From: Adenanthera pavonina
Lineage: Eukaryota > Streptophyta > Magnoliopsida > Fabales > Fabaceae
Reading direction: 5' to 3'
DNA: 64,000 bases
Assembly (NCBI GenBank): GCA_026686845.1
Contig: JAIVEN010000014.1
Coordinates: 15,362,001 to 15,426,000, forward strand
The first letter of the stretch is position 1, and each line of letters opens with the position of its first letter. Shown piece by piece: positions 49,970 through 62,209 of the stretch. The notes under the pieces were generated by a model. That model was not told the origin of the DNA and searched no databases. It saw only the letters and a list, made by a program, of their open reading frames with translations. The position numbers and the translations under genes are program-made.

Positions 49970-50350
49970 GACGAGCATGGGGAAGAAGGTTCTGGCGAGA
50001 GTTTGGGAAAGGCTCTTTTCACTCATGGCTAATCACAAATTTACATCCAAAGCAACATGGAGAACGATGGAGAATCATGTTTGGCACACTGATTTGGAAG
50101 TTATGGGAGGCAAGGTATCAACGTATCTTCACCAACAATAGCCACACGGTGCCTAGTTTAATTATAGAGGTGTTGATCTCAGTCGACCGCACTATCATAG
50201 CCACAGATATATCTCTTATACTTCAACCTAATTATACTTAGTTGCTCTGTTTCTTTTTGTATTCTTTTCAGCTTCTGTTTCTAAATAGGCTGCCCCATTT
50301 GTATTTTGTTTATCTATTGATGAAGCCCTCTTTTACCAAAAAAAATTTAG
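49970..50350 (+). mobile_element. Fragment of a LINE (non-LTR) retrotransposon 3' end
   Basis: At about 50060-50190 one frame reads IMFGTLIWKLWEARYQRIF followed by PSLIIEVL. This resembles the zf-RVT/C-terminal region of plant LINE ORF2 proteins, where IW.LW.AR...IF is typical. It ends in TTTACCAAAAAAAA near 50333-50346, like plant LINE tails. The 5' limit is a guess and no complete ORF is present. Confidence 0.4.
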
Positions 50351-51364
50351 ACGAGGATGGAAAAATGAAACATATACTACTACAAAGATTAATAGTAATC
50401 ATTTATTCCGCATTTTCAATTGGGTTTTATTCAATGAATATGTTCATGAGAGTGATAAAGCCAAAAGCAAAGGTACGTAGTAGGATGAGCCAGAAGAGAA
50501 GAACCATAAGAAGCTGTTACTCTTATATGCTATAGTATTATGTGCACAAATATTAATTAATTAATTAATTAATAACTCAGTGGTAATAGTAGTTTTTTGC
50601 GATTAAGTTCATTTTCAAGCTTATGTCTTTTTTTAGTTGATTATTACTCACGGTTAGCAACAAACTCCTAAAAATTTTGTGGGCCGTAAATATCTTATAT
50701 TTTTGTGGAGATCTTGTTAATGGATATGTTGTGTTTTTTTTTTTACCAACATTAAATGGAAAAATCACCCGGGGGAAGAAAGCAAATAGCGTTACCAAAA
50801 AGAAGGATGAAGGGCACTAATATTTCGGTGTAAACATCCATTTTTCAATTTATTAAGATTAGACGTTAGTGTCGATAAAAATATATTTACAATAAAAAAT
50901 TTAGATCTTAATATGTAAATTTAAATATATGTCAAATATATATGATAGGTAATCTTGATATAAATTAGAAAAATGAAAAGTGTGTATGTGTGTGTGATTA
51001 TTTTTGAAAGAGCGGTCGAAATCACAGATTAAAAAACACGTGATGCTTTTTCCTTCAAAAAATGCACGGAATTGCAATCAGAAGATTTATCCTTCTTATA
51101 GTTAAGATATGTACAGTACCGTCTTACCAAATGTGCACACAAAATATATAATATTTCATGGAGAGATATTTTGGGATATGGATATTAAGGAAAATCTACG
51201 GCAATTAGGAAAATTTGATAATGGAACATATACAAGTTAGTTACTGATGTTGGGAAAAATATTTTTATATATATTAAAAAGACAAGTATAGTAAAAAGGA
51301 AGGGGTAGATGATTGACAAAAATATGGAAAAGTGAAAAAGAGTGGATGTTGAGTCGGGAGGGCT

Positions 51365-51956
51365 CCAGCTCCTCTACTGCAAATTCTCGCTCCATCCTCC
51401 GTCTCACGAAATCCTTTCCGTGCATGCAATGCATCTAATGGTTCGTAAAGGGCCAGCTGACAAGTGACAATACAAGCCAAAAGACATGGAGCTAAATGGA
51501 AATTGGAAAGCCAATATTCATATTAAGGCTATGAAATGAAAGGCTAAATATTCATACTAGCACTTATTTTATTTTTTATTTTTTTACTAGTCTTGTATAT
51601 TCATATATAGATATATTTTTTTATTTTATCACAAAAATAGTTGAAGAAACCGTTGAGATTGAGAAAAGCAATTGTATAAATAATTTAATTAATGTTTGAT
51701 GGAATGAAATTTTTATTAATATTTTTCCATATATAAAAATATACCTATAACTTCATTTAACAGTTTGTTTGTGTAATTTGTGTTAACTAATAGTATTAAA
51801 AAAATGCGTATTTTTTTTTTGTTTGCTTTGTTATTTTGACTTTCATCCGTGGATCTCTGGGTCTGTGTTGTCAGTTTGCTCTTTATTTAACCATCAGATG
51901 CAAGGATTTTGTGGGAGAGAGAGGATGGAGAGAGAATTTGTGGGAGAAGATGTGGA
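51365..51956. repeat. Imperfect inverted duplication upstream of the H+-ATPase gene
   Basis: The reverse complement of 51365-51462 aligns with 51868-51956. Both read ACCATYAGATGC, then AAGGATTTYGTGRGA, GAGGATGGAG and GAGAATTTG in order, preceded in both by TTGTCAG. One arm has a 15-nt insertion after AGATGC. Identity is roughly 78% by eye. The spacer is about 400 bp. Confidence 0.65.
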
Positions 51957-52236
51957 TCAGAGTGGGGAGACACATTTTATTAATAATAAATAATAATAAC
52001 GGGAAGAGATTAAATACAAATAAGACCTGCCCCTGATGAGGTCGGGAGAAGTGCCATTAATGAGAGGGGCGCGTGGGAGGTCAATGGCTCTCTCAGTCTC
52101 CCAAATTTTATTTAAATTAAAAATAATAAAGAAAAGTAGAAAAAGGCGCGTGGGGGGGGGGTGGAACCCACCGAGTGAAAATTACAGAGATGTGAGGTCC
52201 TGTAGCAAGGAAGATTACGTGGAGGAGGAGGAGTTA

Positions 52237-52336
52237 TATATATATATATATATACATTACTCTTAACACCCCCCTCAAAAGGAGAGAGGCTACCTCCACA
52301 CTCCGTTAATCTTTGCTTACTTCTTCTCCTCTCAAC
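52237..52336 (+). promoter_or_regulatory. Core promoter/leader of the H+-ATPase gene
   Basis: A TATATATA run at about 52237-52254 lies some 85-100 bp before the ATG and could supply the TATA box. The leader after it is CT-rich. Confidence 0.4.
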
Positions 52337-55300
52337 ATGCCCGGCGACAAGGCTATCACCCTCGACGAGATAAAAAATGAGAGCGTCGATTTGGTACTCT
52401 CTCTCTCTCTCTCTCACCTTTTTGGCTTCCCGGCATATCTTTATTCATCAACCAATCTCAATGCTATTTCATAATTTTGATCATAACATCAAAAATCATC
52501 TTCCCCTCCCCAACATTCTTGGCCTCTCTTCTTACTTTATGTCCTAGTATTGTACGGACCTCATGTCTTGGCTAAGCCTAACACTAACTGCTTTTCAGTT
52601 TTTTCTTTGGTTTTGAGGTTTTAAGTTCTTTTTTAGTTCTGGACCTTCTGGGTGTTCAACTATGCCAGCCACTGATGCTGATGCTCAAGACCTTTGACTT
52701 GATTTCGAGTTCCGATAAGCGTTCTTAGTTCTGGTTACCGATGCTGTTCTCCTTTCATTTATTGATTGCCAGTTCCTGTCCTGGAAACTGCCTTCGTTCT
52801 TTTTTAATGGCTTTTAAGCTTCTTTTCATCAAAATTGAACCATTCTTCTTCCTTTCTGGCTACTTTAGCTAATCCTACTTTCGTCCTTCACAACTTAAAG
52901 AGTTCACTGTTTTTGAAAACGAGTGACATTTATTCGAGTCTTAAAACTTCATACTCATCAATTCAGTTCTCCTTCTACTGATTTCAATTTAGCACTGATT
53001 AATACTCCTTCTTTTTATAATTCACATCGTAGAAGTTTTCATTCCATAGTTTTTTAAAACATTAATTAATTTATTTTAAAAAAATTCTTATTTAATTATA
53101 GAAGAGAAATTAAATTATTTAAATTTGTGATATTTATTAGAAGGTAAGTATGAAAATCACATTATTTTTAAGATAATTTTAAAGATGTAACAAAATTTTC
53201 TTAATTTTAGTGAAATAATTGATAGTTACTTATATTAAGAAATTTTACTCTTTTAAATATTTTTTAAAAATATATAATAAATATTATTTTATATACCATA
53301 AAAAAATCTTACATATTTAGAATCGGACAAAAAGATCTTTTAATTAAATCTGACGGAGTACTATTTATTCCATTTTCGAAACATAATAAATGCCACTGAG
53401 TTTTTAGCGACAAAGATTATTAATAATCAAAATGGTATATAGTGGAGTAATTCGAATGTTTGGTACGGTGCACCGTACGATCGGTTACACACCTTGCAAT
53501 TAGCGGCCTCTCCACGCACGCTTTCTCTTCACGCGCGTCCGACACGTGGGTTTCACACATCATTAACCTCGTAGTTCGTACCCTGGAGACAAGAAGAATT
53601 CTCAAAATTAATTTAACTCGTATCCGAATTGAGAGCCAGATTCAGAGATTGAATTACTATTATTTCTATTTTTATTAGATTATATGATTGTGTCAGTTGA
53701 CCAACAAATATTATTATTGTGTTACTGCTTTATTCATATCGAAAGATTTAAACTTTTGACATCAGCTTTGAAGCCTTAAACTATATGTTAGCTACCTTCA
53801 TGAATTGAATGATTTATATGTCAAGCCTAACTGTGATTCCTTATGTCTTGTATACTCTATTATTTGGCTCAAAATTGCCTAAAACTAGATTGTGGGATCG
53901 CAGGGTAAAATAATGAATTCCTATAAATTTTGTATACAAATATGGATATAGATGCGAGTCGTGTTAGAGTAACCTTTTGGTGTTAGATCACTATAGCGCG
54001 TAGGAATTGACCCGCCATAGCTGATGGCTCATGGTTGAATAATGAATGCTTCTGTTTTCAATCGTCTTTTTTCCTGGAAAACAGGAATCTCAAGTGTCAG
54101 GAGGTAAATATTCACTATTCAGTGAATGGTTTCTTCTGTCCCTGTAATTCAATCTTGAAATAGTTTTTCCAGCATTATACAGGTTAAATGCATCATGTGG
54201 ATGTGTGATATTTCTTCCAGAAATGCCTTCCATATTCATTATAGAGACTGGCCTAAAAAAGCGAGTCAAATAATTGAGCTACTTATAACTAATTAGCATA
54301 TATTCGTCCTGCTCTCAAAGCATTCGGACTTGGAAGATAACAAACATTAAAAATCTTGTCGCCAGGAAAAAATTCCAATAGAAGAAGTGTTTGAGCAGCT
54401 GAAATGTTCAAGAACAGGTCTAACATCAGACGAAGGAGCCAATCGGCTTCAAGTGTTTGGACCAAACAAATTGGAAGAGAAAAAGGTACGTTTGTTTTCA
54501 CGATCTTACATATGGCAGTTTCTCAACTCGTGTTTATGTGAAAGCATGCCACTTATTTCTTGTTGCATGAACAACAACAGGAAAGCAAGCTCTTGAAGTT
54601 CTTGGGTTTCATGTGGAACCCCTTATCTTGGGTCATGGAAGCTGCTGCTATAATGGCTATTGCTTTGGCCAATGGAGGAGGAAGACCTCCGGATTGGCAA
54701 GACTTCGTGGGTATCATTGCTCTGCTGCTCATCAACTCTACGATTAGTTTTATTGAGGAAAACAATGCTGGAAATGCTGCTGCTGCACTTATGGCTGGTT
54801 TAGCTCCCAAGACCAAGGTCATAATCAAACACCATACAGTATGTACTCCTCCTCAGGCTTCTGTATGGTTTAACTATCTTTTTGTCTTTATAGGTTCTGA
54901 GAGATGGTCGGTGGAGTGAACAAGATGCTGCAATTTTAGTTCCAGGAGATATAATCAGCATCAAACTAGGAGATATTATCCCAGCTGATGCGCGTCTTCT
55001 GGAGGGTGACCCTTTAAGTGTTGATCAGTCTGCTTTAACTGGAGAGTCTCTTCCTGTAACCAAAAGCTCCTCGGATGAAATATTTTCTGGATCAACTGTT
55101 AAAAAGGGTGAGATTGAAGCAGTTGTGATTGCCACTGGTGTCCACACCTTCTTTGGTAAAGCTGCTCATTTGGTGGATAGCACCAACCAAGTTGGTCACT
55201 TCCAGAAAGTCCTCACAGCCATCGGTAATTTCTGTATTTGTTCAATTGCTGTTGGGATAGTGATTGAGCTCATAGTGATGTACCCAATACAACATCGCAA

Positions 55301-58300
55301 GTATAGAGATGGAATCGACAACCTTTTGGTTCTGTTAATTGGAGGAATCCCAATTGCCATGCCTACTGTCTTGTCGGTGACTATGGCTATTGGTTCTCAT
55401 AGGCTGTCTCAGCAAGGTGCAATCACCAAGAGAATGACTGCTATTGAGGAAATGGCAGGGATGGATGTTCTTTGTAGTGACAAGACTGGGACTCTCACGT
55501 TAAATAAGCTAACTGTTGATAGGAGCTTGATTGAAGTGTTTGCTAAGGGTGTGGAGAAGGAGTATGTGATCCTTCTTGCAGCAAGGGCTTCCAGAACTGA
55601 GAATCAGGATGCGATAGATGCTGCAATTGTCGGAATGCTTGCAGATCCGAAGGAGGTATAGAATACCCTGGCAAAAAAAAAAATCTTCATTTTAAAATAG
55701 GAGAAGAGTTTTACCAAAAATTTTTAATTTTTAACTACTTTGAATTGGCCAGGCTCGAGCTGGAATCAGGGAGGTTCATTTTCTGCCATTCAATCCTGTG
55801 GACAAGAGGACTGCACTTACATACATTGATTCCGATGGAAGTTGGCATAGGTCTAGTAAAGGTGCTCCTGAACAGGTAAATAAGGATGTCACTGGCAGCA
55901 TCATGTGACGAATAGGAAGACTACCAAGGTCCATTCAGTGAATTGATTCATGTTTTTGCTGTGTTTTAGATTATGAACCTTTGCAACTGTAAAGAAGATG
56001 TGAGGAAGAAGGTTCATGCGACGATTGATAAGTTTGCTGAGCGTGGACTTCGTTCTTTAGGTGTTGCGAGACAGGTTAGCTAAGCTAGTATTAATCTTTT
56101 TAAACTTTCCTACTAAATATGAATACCCTTCCCTTATTGTTGCTTTGATTATTTGACCGCAGGAAGTGCCTGAAAAGTCAAAAGATGCTCCTGGTGCACC
56201 ATGGCAATTCGTTGGTCTGCTACCTCTGTTTGATCCACCTAGGCATGACAGTGCTGAGACCATCAAAAGAGCTCTTAACCTTGGTGTCAATGTCAAGATG
56301 ATTACCGGTAAGATTAGAGCCTGTTTTGTTCATATTTTTCTTTTTCAGTGAGTGATGATGCTAATTAGGATATGTTACTCCAAGACTACTGAATGCCATG
56401 CCTGAAATCTTAAAACCAGCTTCTTTTAGCAGTTACGTTTATATTATGAGACAACTTTGTAGCTTAGAATAGAATTCGAAATTGATTGTGGTTGTCTTGT
56501 TCTATAGGTGATCAGCTTGCCATTGCCAAAGAAACTGGGCGAAGGCTTGGAATGGGAACAAACATGTACCCATCTTCTTCATTGCTGGGAGGACAAAAGG
56601 ATGCTTCTGTTTCAGCTCTTCCTGTTGATGAGTTGATTGAGAAGGCTGATGGATTTGCAGGAGTGTTTCCTGGTATGTTTGACCATATCAGGGCCTATGT
56701 GTACATGTTGAACATGTCTTCCAACATTTTGACCTTTTGCTTTTTTTTGGTATGATATGGTAGAGCACAAATATGAGATAGTGAAGAGACTGCAAGAGAG
56801 GAGGCATATATGTGGAATGACAGGAGACGGTGTGAATGATGCACCTGCATTAAAGAAAGCAGATATTGGAATAGCTGTTGCTGATGCTACGGATGCTGCT
56901 AGAGGTGCTTCTGACATTGTCCTTACAGAACCTGGTTTGAGTGTCATCATCAGTGCAGTGCTCACCAGCAGGGCTATTTTCCAGAGGATGAAGAACTATA
57001 CTGTTAGTTACCTCGCGTAATTCATTCAATTATTTTGGCTACTATTTTATTAGTTTTAGATGTATAATCTTGCAAATTTCTTACTGAATCTGGCAGATTT
57101 ATGCTGTGTCCATCACCATTCGTATTGTGGTAAGTATGCAGATAGTTCACACTAATAAACTATATACTTAAAAAGAAAGCTTGTAATTTATGCTAATTAT
57201 TCTGTTATTCTTTTTGCAGTTTGGTTTCTTGTTTATAGCGTTGATCTGGAAGTTTGATTTTGCTCCTTTCATGGTTCTGATTATTGCCATACTAAATGAT
57301 GGTAAGACTCTCCGACATGCACATCATATTGCATGCAAGTAGAGGTGTTTTCATAAGTTCTACTTTTTTGTTCTGCTCGTCTTTTCTAATGTCCCTGTCC
57401 AACTGTTTACGGATGATTCTCATTTGTGTATATTTTTAATAACTGATAGAATTGTAATTTGTTGAGTGACATAAACTCCCAAAAAAATCTGATATAGAAT
57501 TATTAGTGTGATATCTTTAACCATGAAACCTTTAGGAACCATCATGACAATATCCAAGGATCGAGTGAAGCCGTCTCCACAGCCCGACAGTTGGAAACTG
57601 AGGGAGATATTTGCTACTGGCATTGTGCTTGGAAGTTACTTGGCACTAATGACAGTTGTATTTTTCTGGGCTATGTACAATACCGATTTCTTCTCGGTAA
57701 TAACATAAACTCCACCTTTTACTCTTAATATATTACTGTTCAGCCAACAACAACAAAAGAACAAAATGAACATGACATAATTCAATAATTTCTAAGAGTG
57801 ATGTCTTCAACTCTTACTGTTGCAGGACAAGTTTGGTGTGAGGTCTCTGAGACACAGACCTGATGAAATGATGGCAGCCTTGTACCTACAAGTCAGTATT
57901 ATAAGCCAGGCCTTGATTTTTGTCACTAGGTCTCGTAGCTGGTCCTATGTTGAAAGACCTGGACTTCTCCTTCTCAGCGCTTTCTTTATTGCTCAGCTGG
58001 TAACTTTATGGTTGAAGCAGCCTCATTTGGTTTTGTCAAACATCATTCAATTGCTCTATATGATAAAATTATTTTTTATGCGATTGACAGATCGCAACTT
58101 TGATAGCTGTGTATGCAAACTGGGGATTCGCAAGAATTAAGGGAATGGGATGGGGATGGGCTGGTGTAATTTGGCTGTACAGTATAGTGACATATATCCC
58201 TCTTGATCTGCTCAAATTTGCAATCCGCTACGTTCTCAGTGGGAAGGCTTGGGATAATCTCTTGGAGAACAAGGTAACTCCTTTTTTGTTTTGTTTTGTT

Positions 58301-58734
58301 TGTTATGGCGTAATCCATAGTGTTCAAGGTTCAAAGTTGCTCATGCTTTTGTAATTGCAGACTGCCTTCACTACAAAGAAAGATTATGGGAAAGAAGAGA
58401 GGGAAGCACAGTGGGCAGCTGCACAGAGGACTCTTCACGGTCTTCAGCCACCAGAAACTACTAACCTCTTCAATGACAAAAGTAGCTACAGGGAGCTTTC
58501 AGAGATTGCAGAGCAAGCCAAGCGACGTGCTGAGGTTGCAAGGTAACCCTAAAACTTGTTTAGCTTCAAGCTTATGCTTCAGAGGGTTTATTATATAGTT
58601 TCTTAGAGATTCTTTTTATTTTGAATTGGCCTTACAGGCTAAGGGAGCTGCACACTCTGAAGGGACATGTTGAGTCAGTAGTGAAGTTGAAGGGACTTGA
58701 CATTGATACAATTCAGCAGCATTATACAGTGTAA
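52337..58734 (+). CDS. AHA: Plasma-membrane H+-ATPase (P3A-type, AHA family)
   Basis: Sixteen exons join in frame to 954 residues, the family's normal length: 52337-52393, 54366-54485, 54581-54817, 54894-55655, 55753-55875, 55970-56074, 56163-56307, 56508-56672, 56764-57002, 57097-57129, 57220-57301, 57536-57696, 57826-57999, 58091-58273, 58361-58542, 58638-58734. Visible motifs: TGES of the actuator domain, CSDKTGTLT with the phosphorylated Asp, KGAPEQI for nucleotide binding, MTGDGVNDAP, and the autoinhibitory C-terminal region ending QHYTV, whose penultimate Thr is the phosphorylated 14-3-3 site in AHA proteins. It pumps protons out of the cell to energise transport and growth. The N terminus (ITLDEIKNESVDL) and HYTV tail place it nearer AHA1/2/3/5 than AHA4/11. 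Intron 1 (1972 bp) holds a Stowaway MITE. Confidence 0.97.
53005..53358. mobile_element. Stowaway-type MITE in intron 1 of the H+-ATPase gene (354 bp)
   Basis: Starts CTCCTTCTTTTTATAA and ends AAATCTGACGGAG, flanked by TA (53003-53004, 53359-53360). The interior carries the family-A block AAATATATAATAAATATTA, so it is related to the elements at 44966 and 48437, with extra internal sequence. Confidence 0.6.
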
Positions 58735-59359
58735 GGAGCTTGGAAACCTTGAAGAAGAAACACATGCGCTTGTCCAACAACTAATATATGACCAATATAA
58801 TGACGAAGAAACCCTGAGTTAATCCATCTTTAGATTAGAACAGTAGTTTTTTTTTTTTTTAAATTTCTTTCGTTGTAGGCAAGCCACTAGTATGATCTAG
58901 TGGTAGTGGATATTTGCAAGAGCTCCCTTTCACTTTTGGTACCAAATAATACCATTGTTATGGAAGGGTTTTACCTATTTCCTTTCTGCTATGCGCAGTA
59001 CTAATGTTATTAAGGTGACATTAAAGCTTCTTGTGTTGTTGTTGATCAATAATTTTATTAGTCATTTACATTTTCATTCGCGGAATTGGGAAGAGAAAGG
59101 TAGAAACGGAATAAATGCAACTCAAGAAAAAGCTGTGACTTTCACACAGACACACGACTTGCACAATTCTTGTCACTCACTTCCTTCAATAGTCATAACT
59201 CTTGCTCTCTCGGCCACTGGTCTCCAATGGCAAATTATAATTCAAGTGGTAAAGCTTGTTTTATAAAAATGGTCACACTAGTAGGTCAGGGCCTATAAAA
59301 TTAAAAGGAAACAAGTATTGGTAGACTGTGGAGAGGAAAAAATGAAGAAAGAAAGTGAT
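58735..59359. other. Convergent 3' UTRs of the H+-ATPase and peroxidase genes
   Basis: About 625 bp between two stop codons on opposite strands. No gene is seen. A poly-T run lies at about 58849-58860. Confidence 0.5.
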
Positions 59360-60802
59360 CTAGTTGACCATGGTACAGTCACGCCTAATTTCACCCCGCT
59401 TCCCTGTTTTGACCCCAATCCGTCCAAGTTTTGTCATGGCAGTTACAAAAGCCCGTTCAAAGGCTGTGCTGTTGGATGCGAACAAGTTAACCAACTTTCT
59501 TGATCCTCTATCAGTAAACAAAGCTTGATCAGAAGTAAAGAGTCCTTTTCCTTGCTGAAGATTCTTGAAGTACTGGTTATCAAATGTCCAAGGTGTAGTG
59601 GGGTCCATGGTTATGGCAATTCTGGGGTCCACATTTGTTGGGCACATTTGCCTGAGCTGTTTTGCATAGCCCAAATTAAGCGTTGGATCAATTCTGTTCC
59701 TACTTTTGAATTTGTAAATACGTCTGGAGAATTGACTGCAGTGAGAGAACCCTATGGTATGTGCTCCTGCAAAAGTCCATTTCAGACTTTTCAGTTCAGA
59801 TTATAGTTTCTATATCCAATTAGTGCTTTTTTCACTCATAAATGAAATACCTGATAGAGCAACTAAATCTGTGAGAGTGAGGCCATGTGAGGCAAACATT
59901 GCTTTTAGCTGAGCTATTTTGAAATTAGCATGAGGAATACGGTGTCTCACACTGGCTTTTGTGGAGACTTTCCCGTCAAGCCTTCCTAGTTCTACTGCAT
60001 AAGATGGTCCTCCTGTCTGCAATCAAGTAAAACCGTACATAGAATCTCAAAGTTATATTACTCTGAGGCTAAAGTTAACCAGATCACTAAAAGACCGGTG
60101 TGCAAAAACCAAAAAAAAAAAAAAAAACAAAGAAAGAAAGAAAAGAGATCACTAAAAGACTTCTAGCACATGATGAATTATAGAGTGCTCATTGTCTACA
60201 AAGATTAATTTGATGGAACATGTAGAACTTCTCAGTTCTCTTGATTCAGTTAAATATCTTCCATGATAGAAAAGGCCATGCATATTTACCAATCTTATGA
60301 CATCCCTCGCGGCCATTGCCAATATGTCAGCACATGAAACCTTATTTCTGCAGCCAGGTACACTATTAACTGCTTCCTTGGCTTTGATCACTGTGTCAAA
60401 CCCATCACCAGCTAGTGATAGATTGATAGGATTATCCTTTTCTGCATTGTTGTTTCTCGTAGCCAGAATCACAGAGGCATCACATCCCTATCCACACACA
60501 CACACGTCACACACAATTTGAACTTTTGAGAAGATATTGCCAAAAGGGGTAGATGGATGAAGAAAACTCAGACAAAGTTTGCTGACCCTAACAAAACAAT
60601 CATGGAAGAAAAGTCTGAGAGTGGCAGGCGCGGTCACAAATGTCTGCTGGAATTTTCTTTCAACCACGGCTCGAACTATTGACTCAACATTTGGGCATGT
60701 ATTTCTGTAGTAGTCCACATGAAGTTGGCCAAAACTTGCAGCTATGAGCTGCAGAAAAAGCAGGCTGCCAAGAAACAAAATGATGCTACTATGGCAACTC
60801 AT
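59360..60802 (-). CDS. Secreted class III peroxidase
   Basis: Four exons on the minus strand, 60802-60587, 60487-60290, 60016-59851 and 59766-59360, give 328 residues with the classic plant peroxidase exon pattern. Residues 1-25 (SSIILFLGSLLFLQLIAASFG) are a signal peptide. The distal catalytic region is LRLFFHDCFVRGCDAS, and the proximal haem ligand His lies in LVALSGAHTIGFSHC. VSCADILAMAARD and the paired cysteines are in place. The C-terminal region (MDPTTPWTFDNQYFKNLQQG, FTSDQALFTD, RRDC) resembles the Arabidopsis PRX16/35/73 group. It uses H2O2 to oxidise phenolics in the cell wall. The substrate cannot be deduced. Confidence 0.96.
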
Positions 60803-60860
60803 TTTCTTCTGCTGGTTTTGGATTCAGTTCTCCACCATGGGTTTATTGGTTGGCATTGCA

Positions 60861-60876
60861 TCCTTAAATAGTCAAA
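60861..60876 (-). promoter_or_regulatory. TATA-like box with adjoining W-box core, peroxidase promoter
   Basis: Read on the minus strand: TTTGACTATTTAAGGA. A TTGAC W-box core (60871-60875) lies directly upstream of TATTTAAGG, about 60 bp before the ATG. WRKY factors bind W-boxes. Use here is inferred. Confidence 0.4.
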
Positions 60877-62209
60877 GGAGAAGTGAAACTGGAAGTGGAA
60901 TAAAATTCTTCTCTGGGGAGAATCTTGGTTAAAATTTTGCAAGAAACAGACCAAGAACTACACACCAAGAGACTTTGCTTTTGGCTAAAGTGTAAACGTA
61001 TTTGATAGTATCTGACAAAGCACTCATTGCCATGCTGGTTGTTAATTGTACGAAGAGGTTGCAGGGAAAGCTCTTGGATTGGTGTAATGTCGAGAGTGCG
61101 TTTTAAAATATAATAATTAAGAGAGAAAGTTCATCCGGTCTCTGACATCGCGTGGATAATTGTTGATTATTTTATTTGTTCTTTTTGTTGGATTTCTCCA
61201 AAGAGAAGATAGTTGCGTTGTACATAATCTCCGAAGATTCCAAGTTGGCCAGAACTGTATGTCATTAAGTTGCCATTAGATGTATAAGTAATAAATTACT
61301 TGTATAAGCATGCCTTAACTGCTATGATATTCTGTTTTATGCTAATATTTTATCCTGCGTATAAGAGCATATGACAGCCACTTTGGTGCATTCACTGTTT
61401 ATGGCACTCAGACCCAAACAAAAGAAAAAGTGTTCGCTGCACTTTCTGATAGTGATTTCAATATGAAATAGCTCAACGAATGGAAGAATGACACTATCCA
61501 CTTTGCCATGTGCCCACCTTATATCCTATTCTCTAGCTGAACATATAGGAAGAGACACTTATTTAGACATTTTACACTTAAAATTATTGCCTATGTTGTA
61601 ACTTCAGTTGGATATCATGTACATAATCTTGATGCAGGTTGCGTTTTCCGGACCAGGTAGCCCTCGATAATTGAGATTTTTATCTTAAGAGATTCCAGAG
61701 GGATAAAGTGATAATGATGTCAATTTTCTCTTCTTTTTTACAGAGTATTTTAATCTCCTGGAACTGTAAAGTAACGTGAAAATGTTAGTAAATAATTAAC
61801 GCGTAACGTTAATCAAACGAAAAGATTATACACAACCCACCTTCTTTCCCTAACTGAAACTCCAAAAGCATCCCATGCCTTACTCTGCAACAAATGGAAA
61901 CTACGAAAGAAAAAATTATAATTGAGAAATCAATTCATTTTTTAGCATTTCATTTTAATTACACTACAGGGGTATATGAGGTATTTTCAACGGAGAATAT
62001 GTCTACAATAGCCTACAGAACTAGTCGTACAACAAACCAGAGTAGGTACTGAGAAATCCTTGATGGTGTATGCCAAAACTAATTAAAATCAACTCAATCA
62101 AAATCCACTTTGACTAAGCAATAACTTCATAGTCTGTAAGAGTATTCTTCCGCTACTTAAACACCATCTCCGCCAAAGATTTGTACAGATCCAGACTGCA
62201 AGCAAAGCT
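60877..62209. other. Peroxidase upstream region and CENP-O-like 3' UTR
   Basis: No gene or element is supported. The part nearest 62210 is likely 3' UTR of the next minus-strand gene. Confidence 0.45.

Larger units (their letters stand above)
49511..52236. other. Intergenic region upstream of the H+-ATPase gene
   Basis: Holds a (TA)n run (about 49517-49536), a probable LINE fragment (49970-50350), an (ATTA)n run (about 50550-50573), an imperfect inverted duplication (51365-51462 with 51868-51956) and two GGCGCGTGG motifs (52068, 52145). No gene is supported. Confidence 0.5.

Noticed and set aside
54085..54103. Possible 19-nt mini-exon (GAATCTCAAGTGTCAGGAG) in the H+-ATPase gene
   Set aside because: Its flanking AG/GT look usable, but including it breaks the frame. 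Joining 52393 directly to 54366 gives VDL-EKIPIEEVF, exactly the family sequence.
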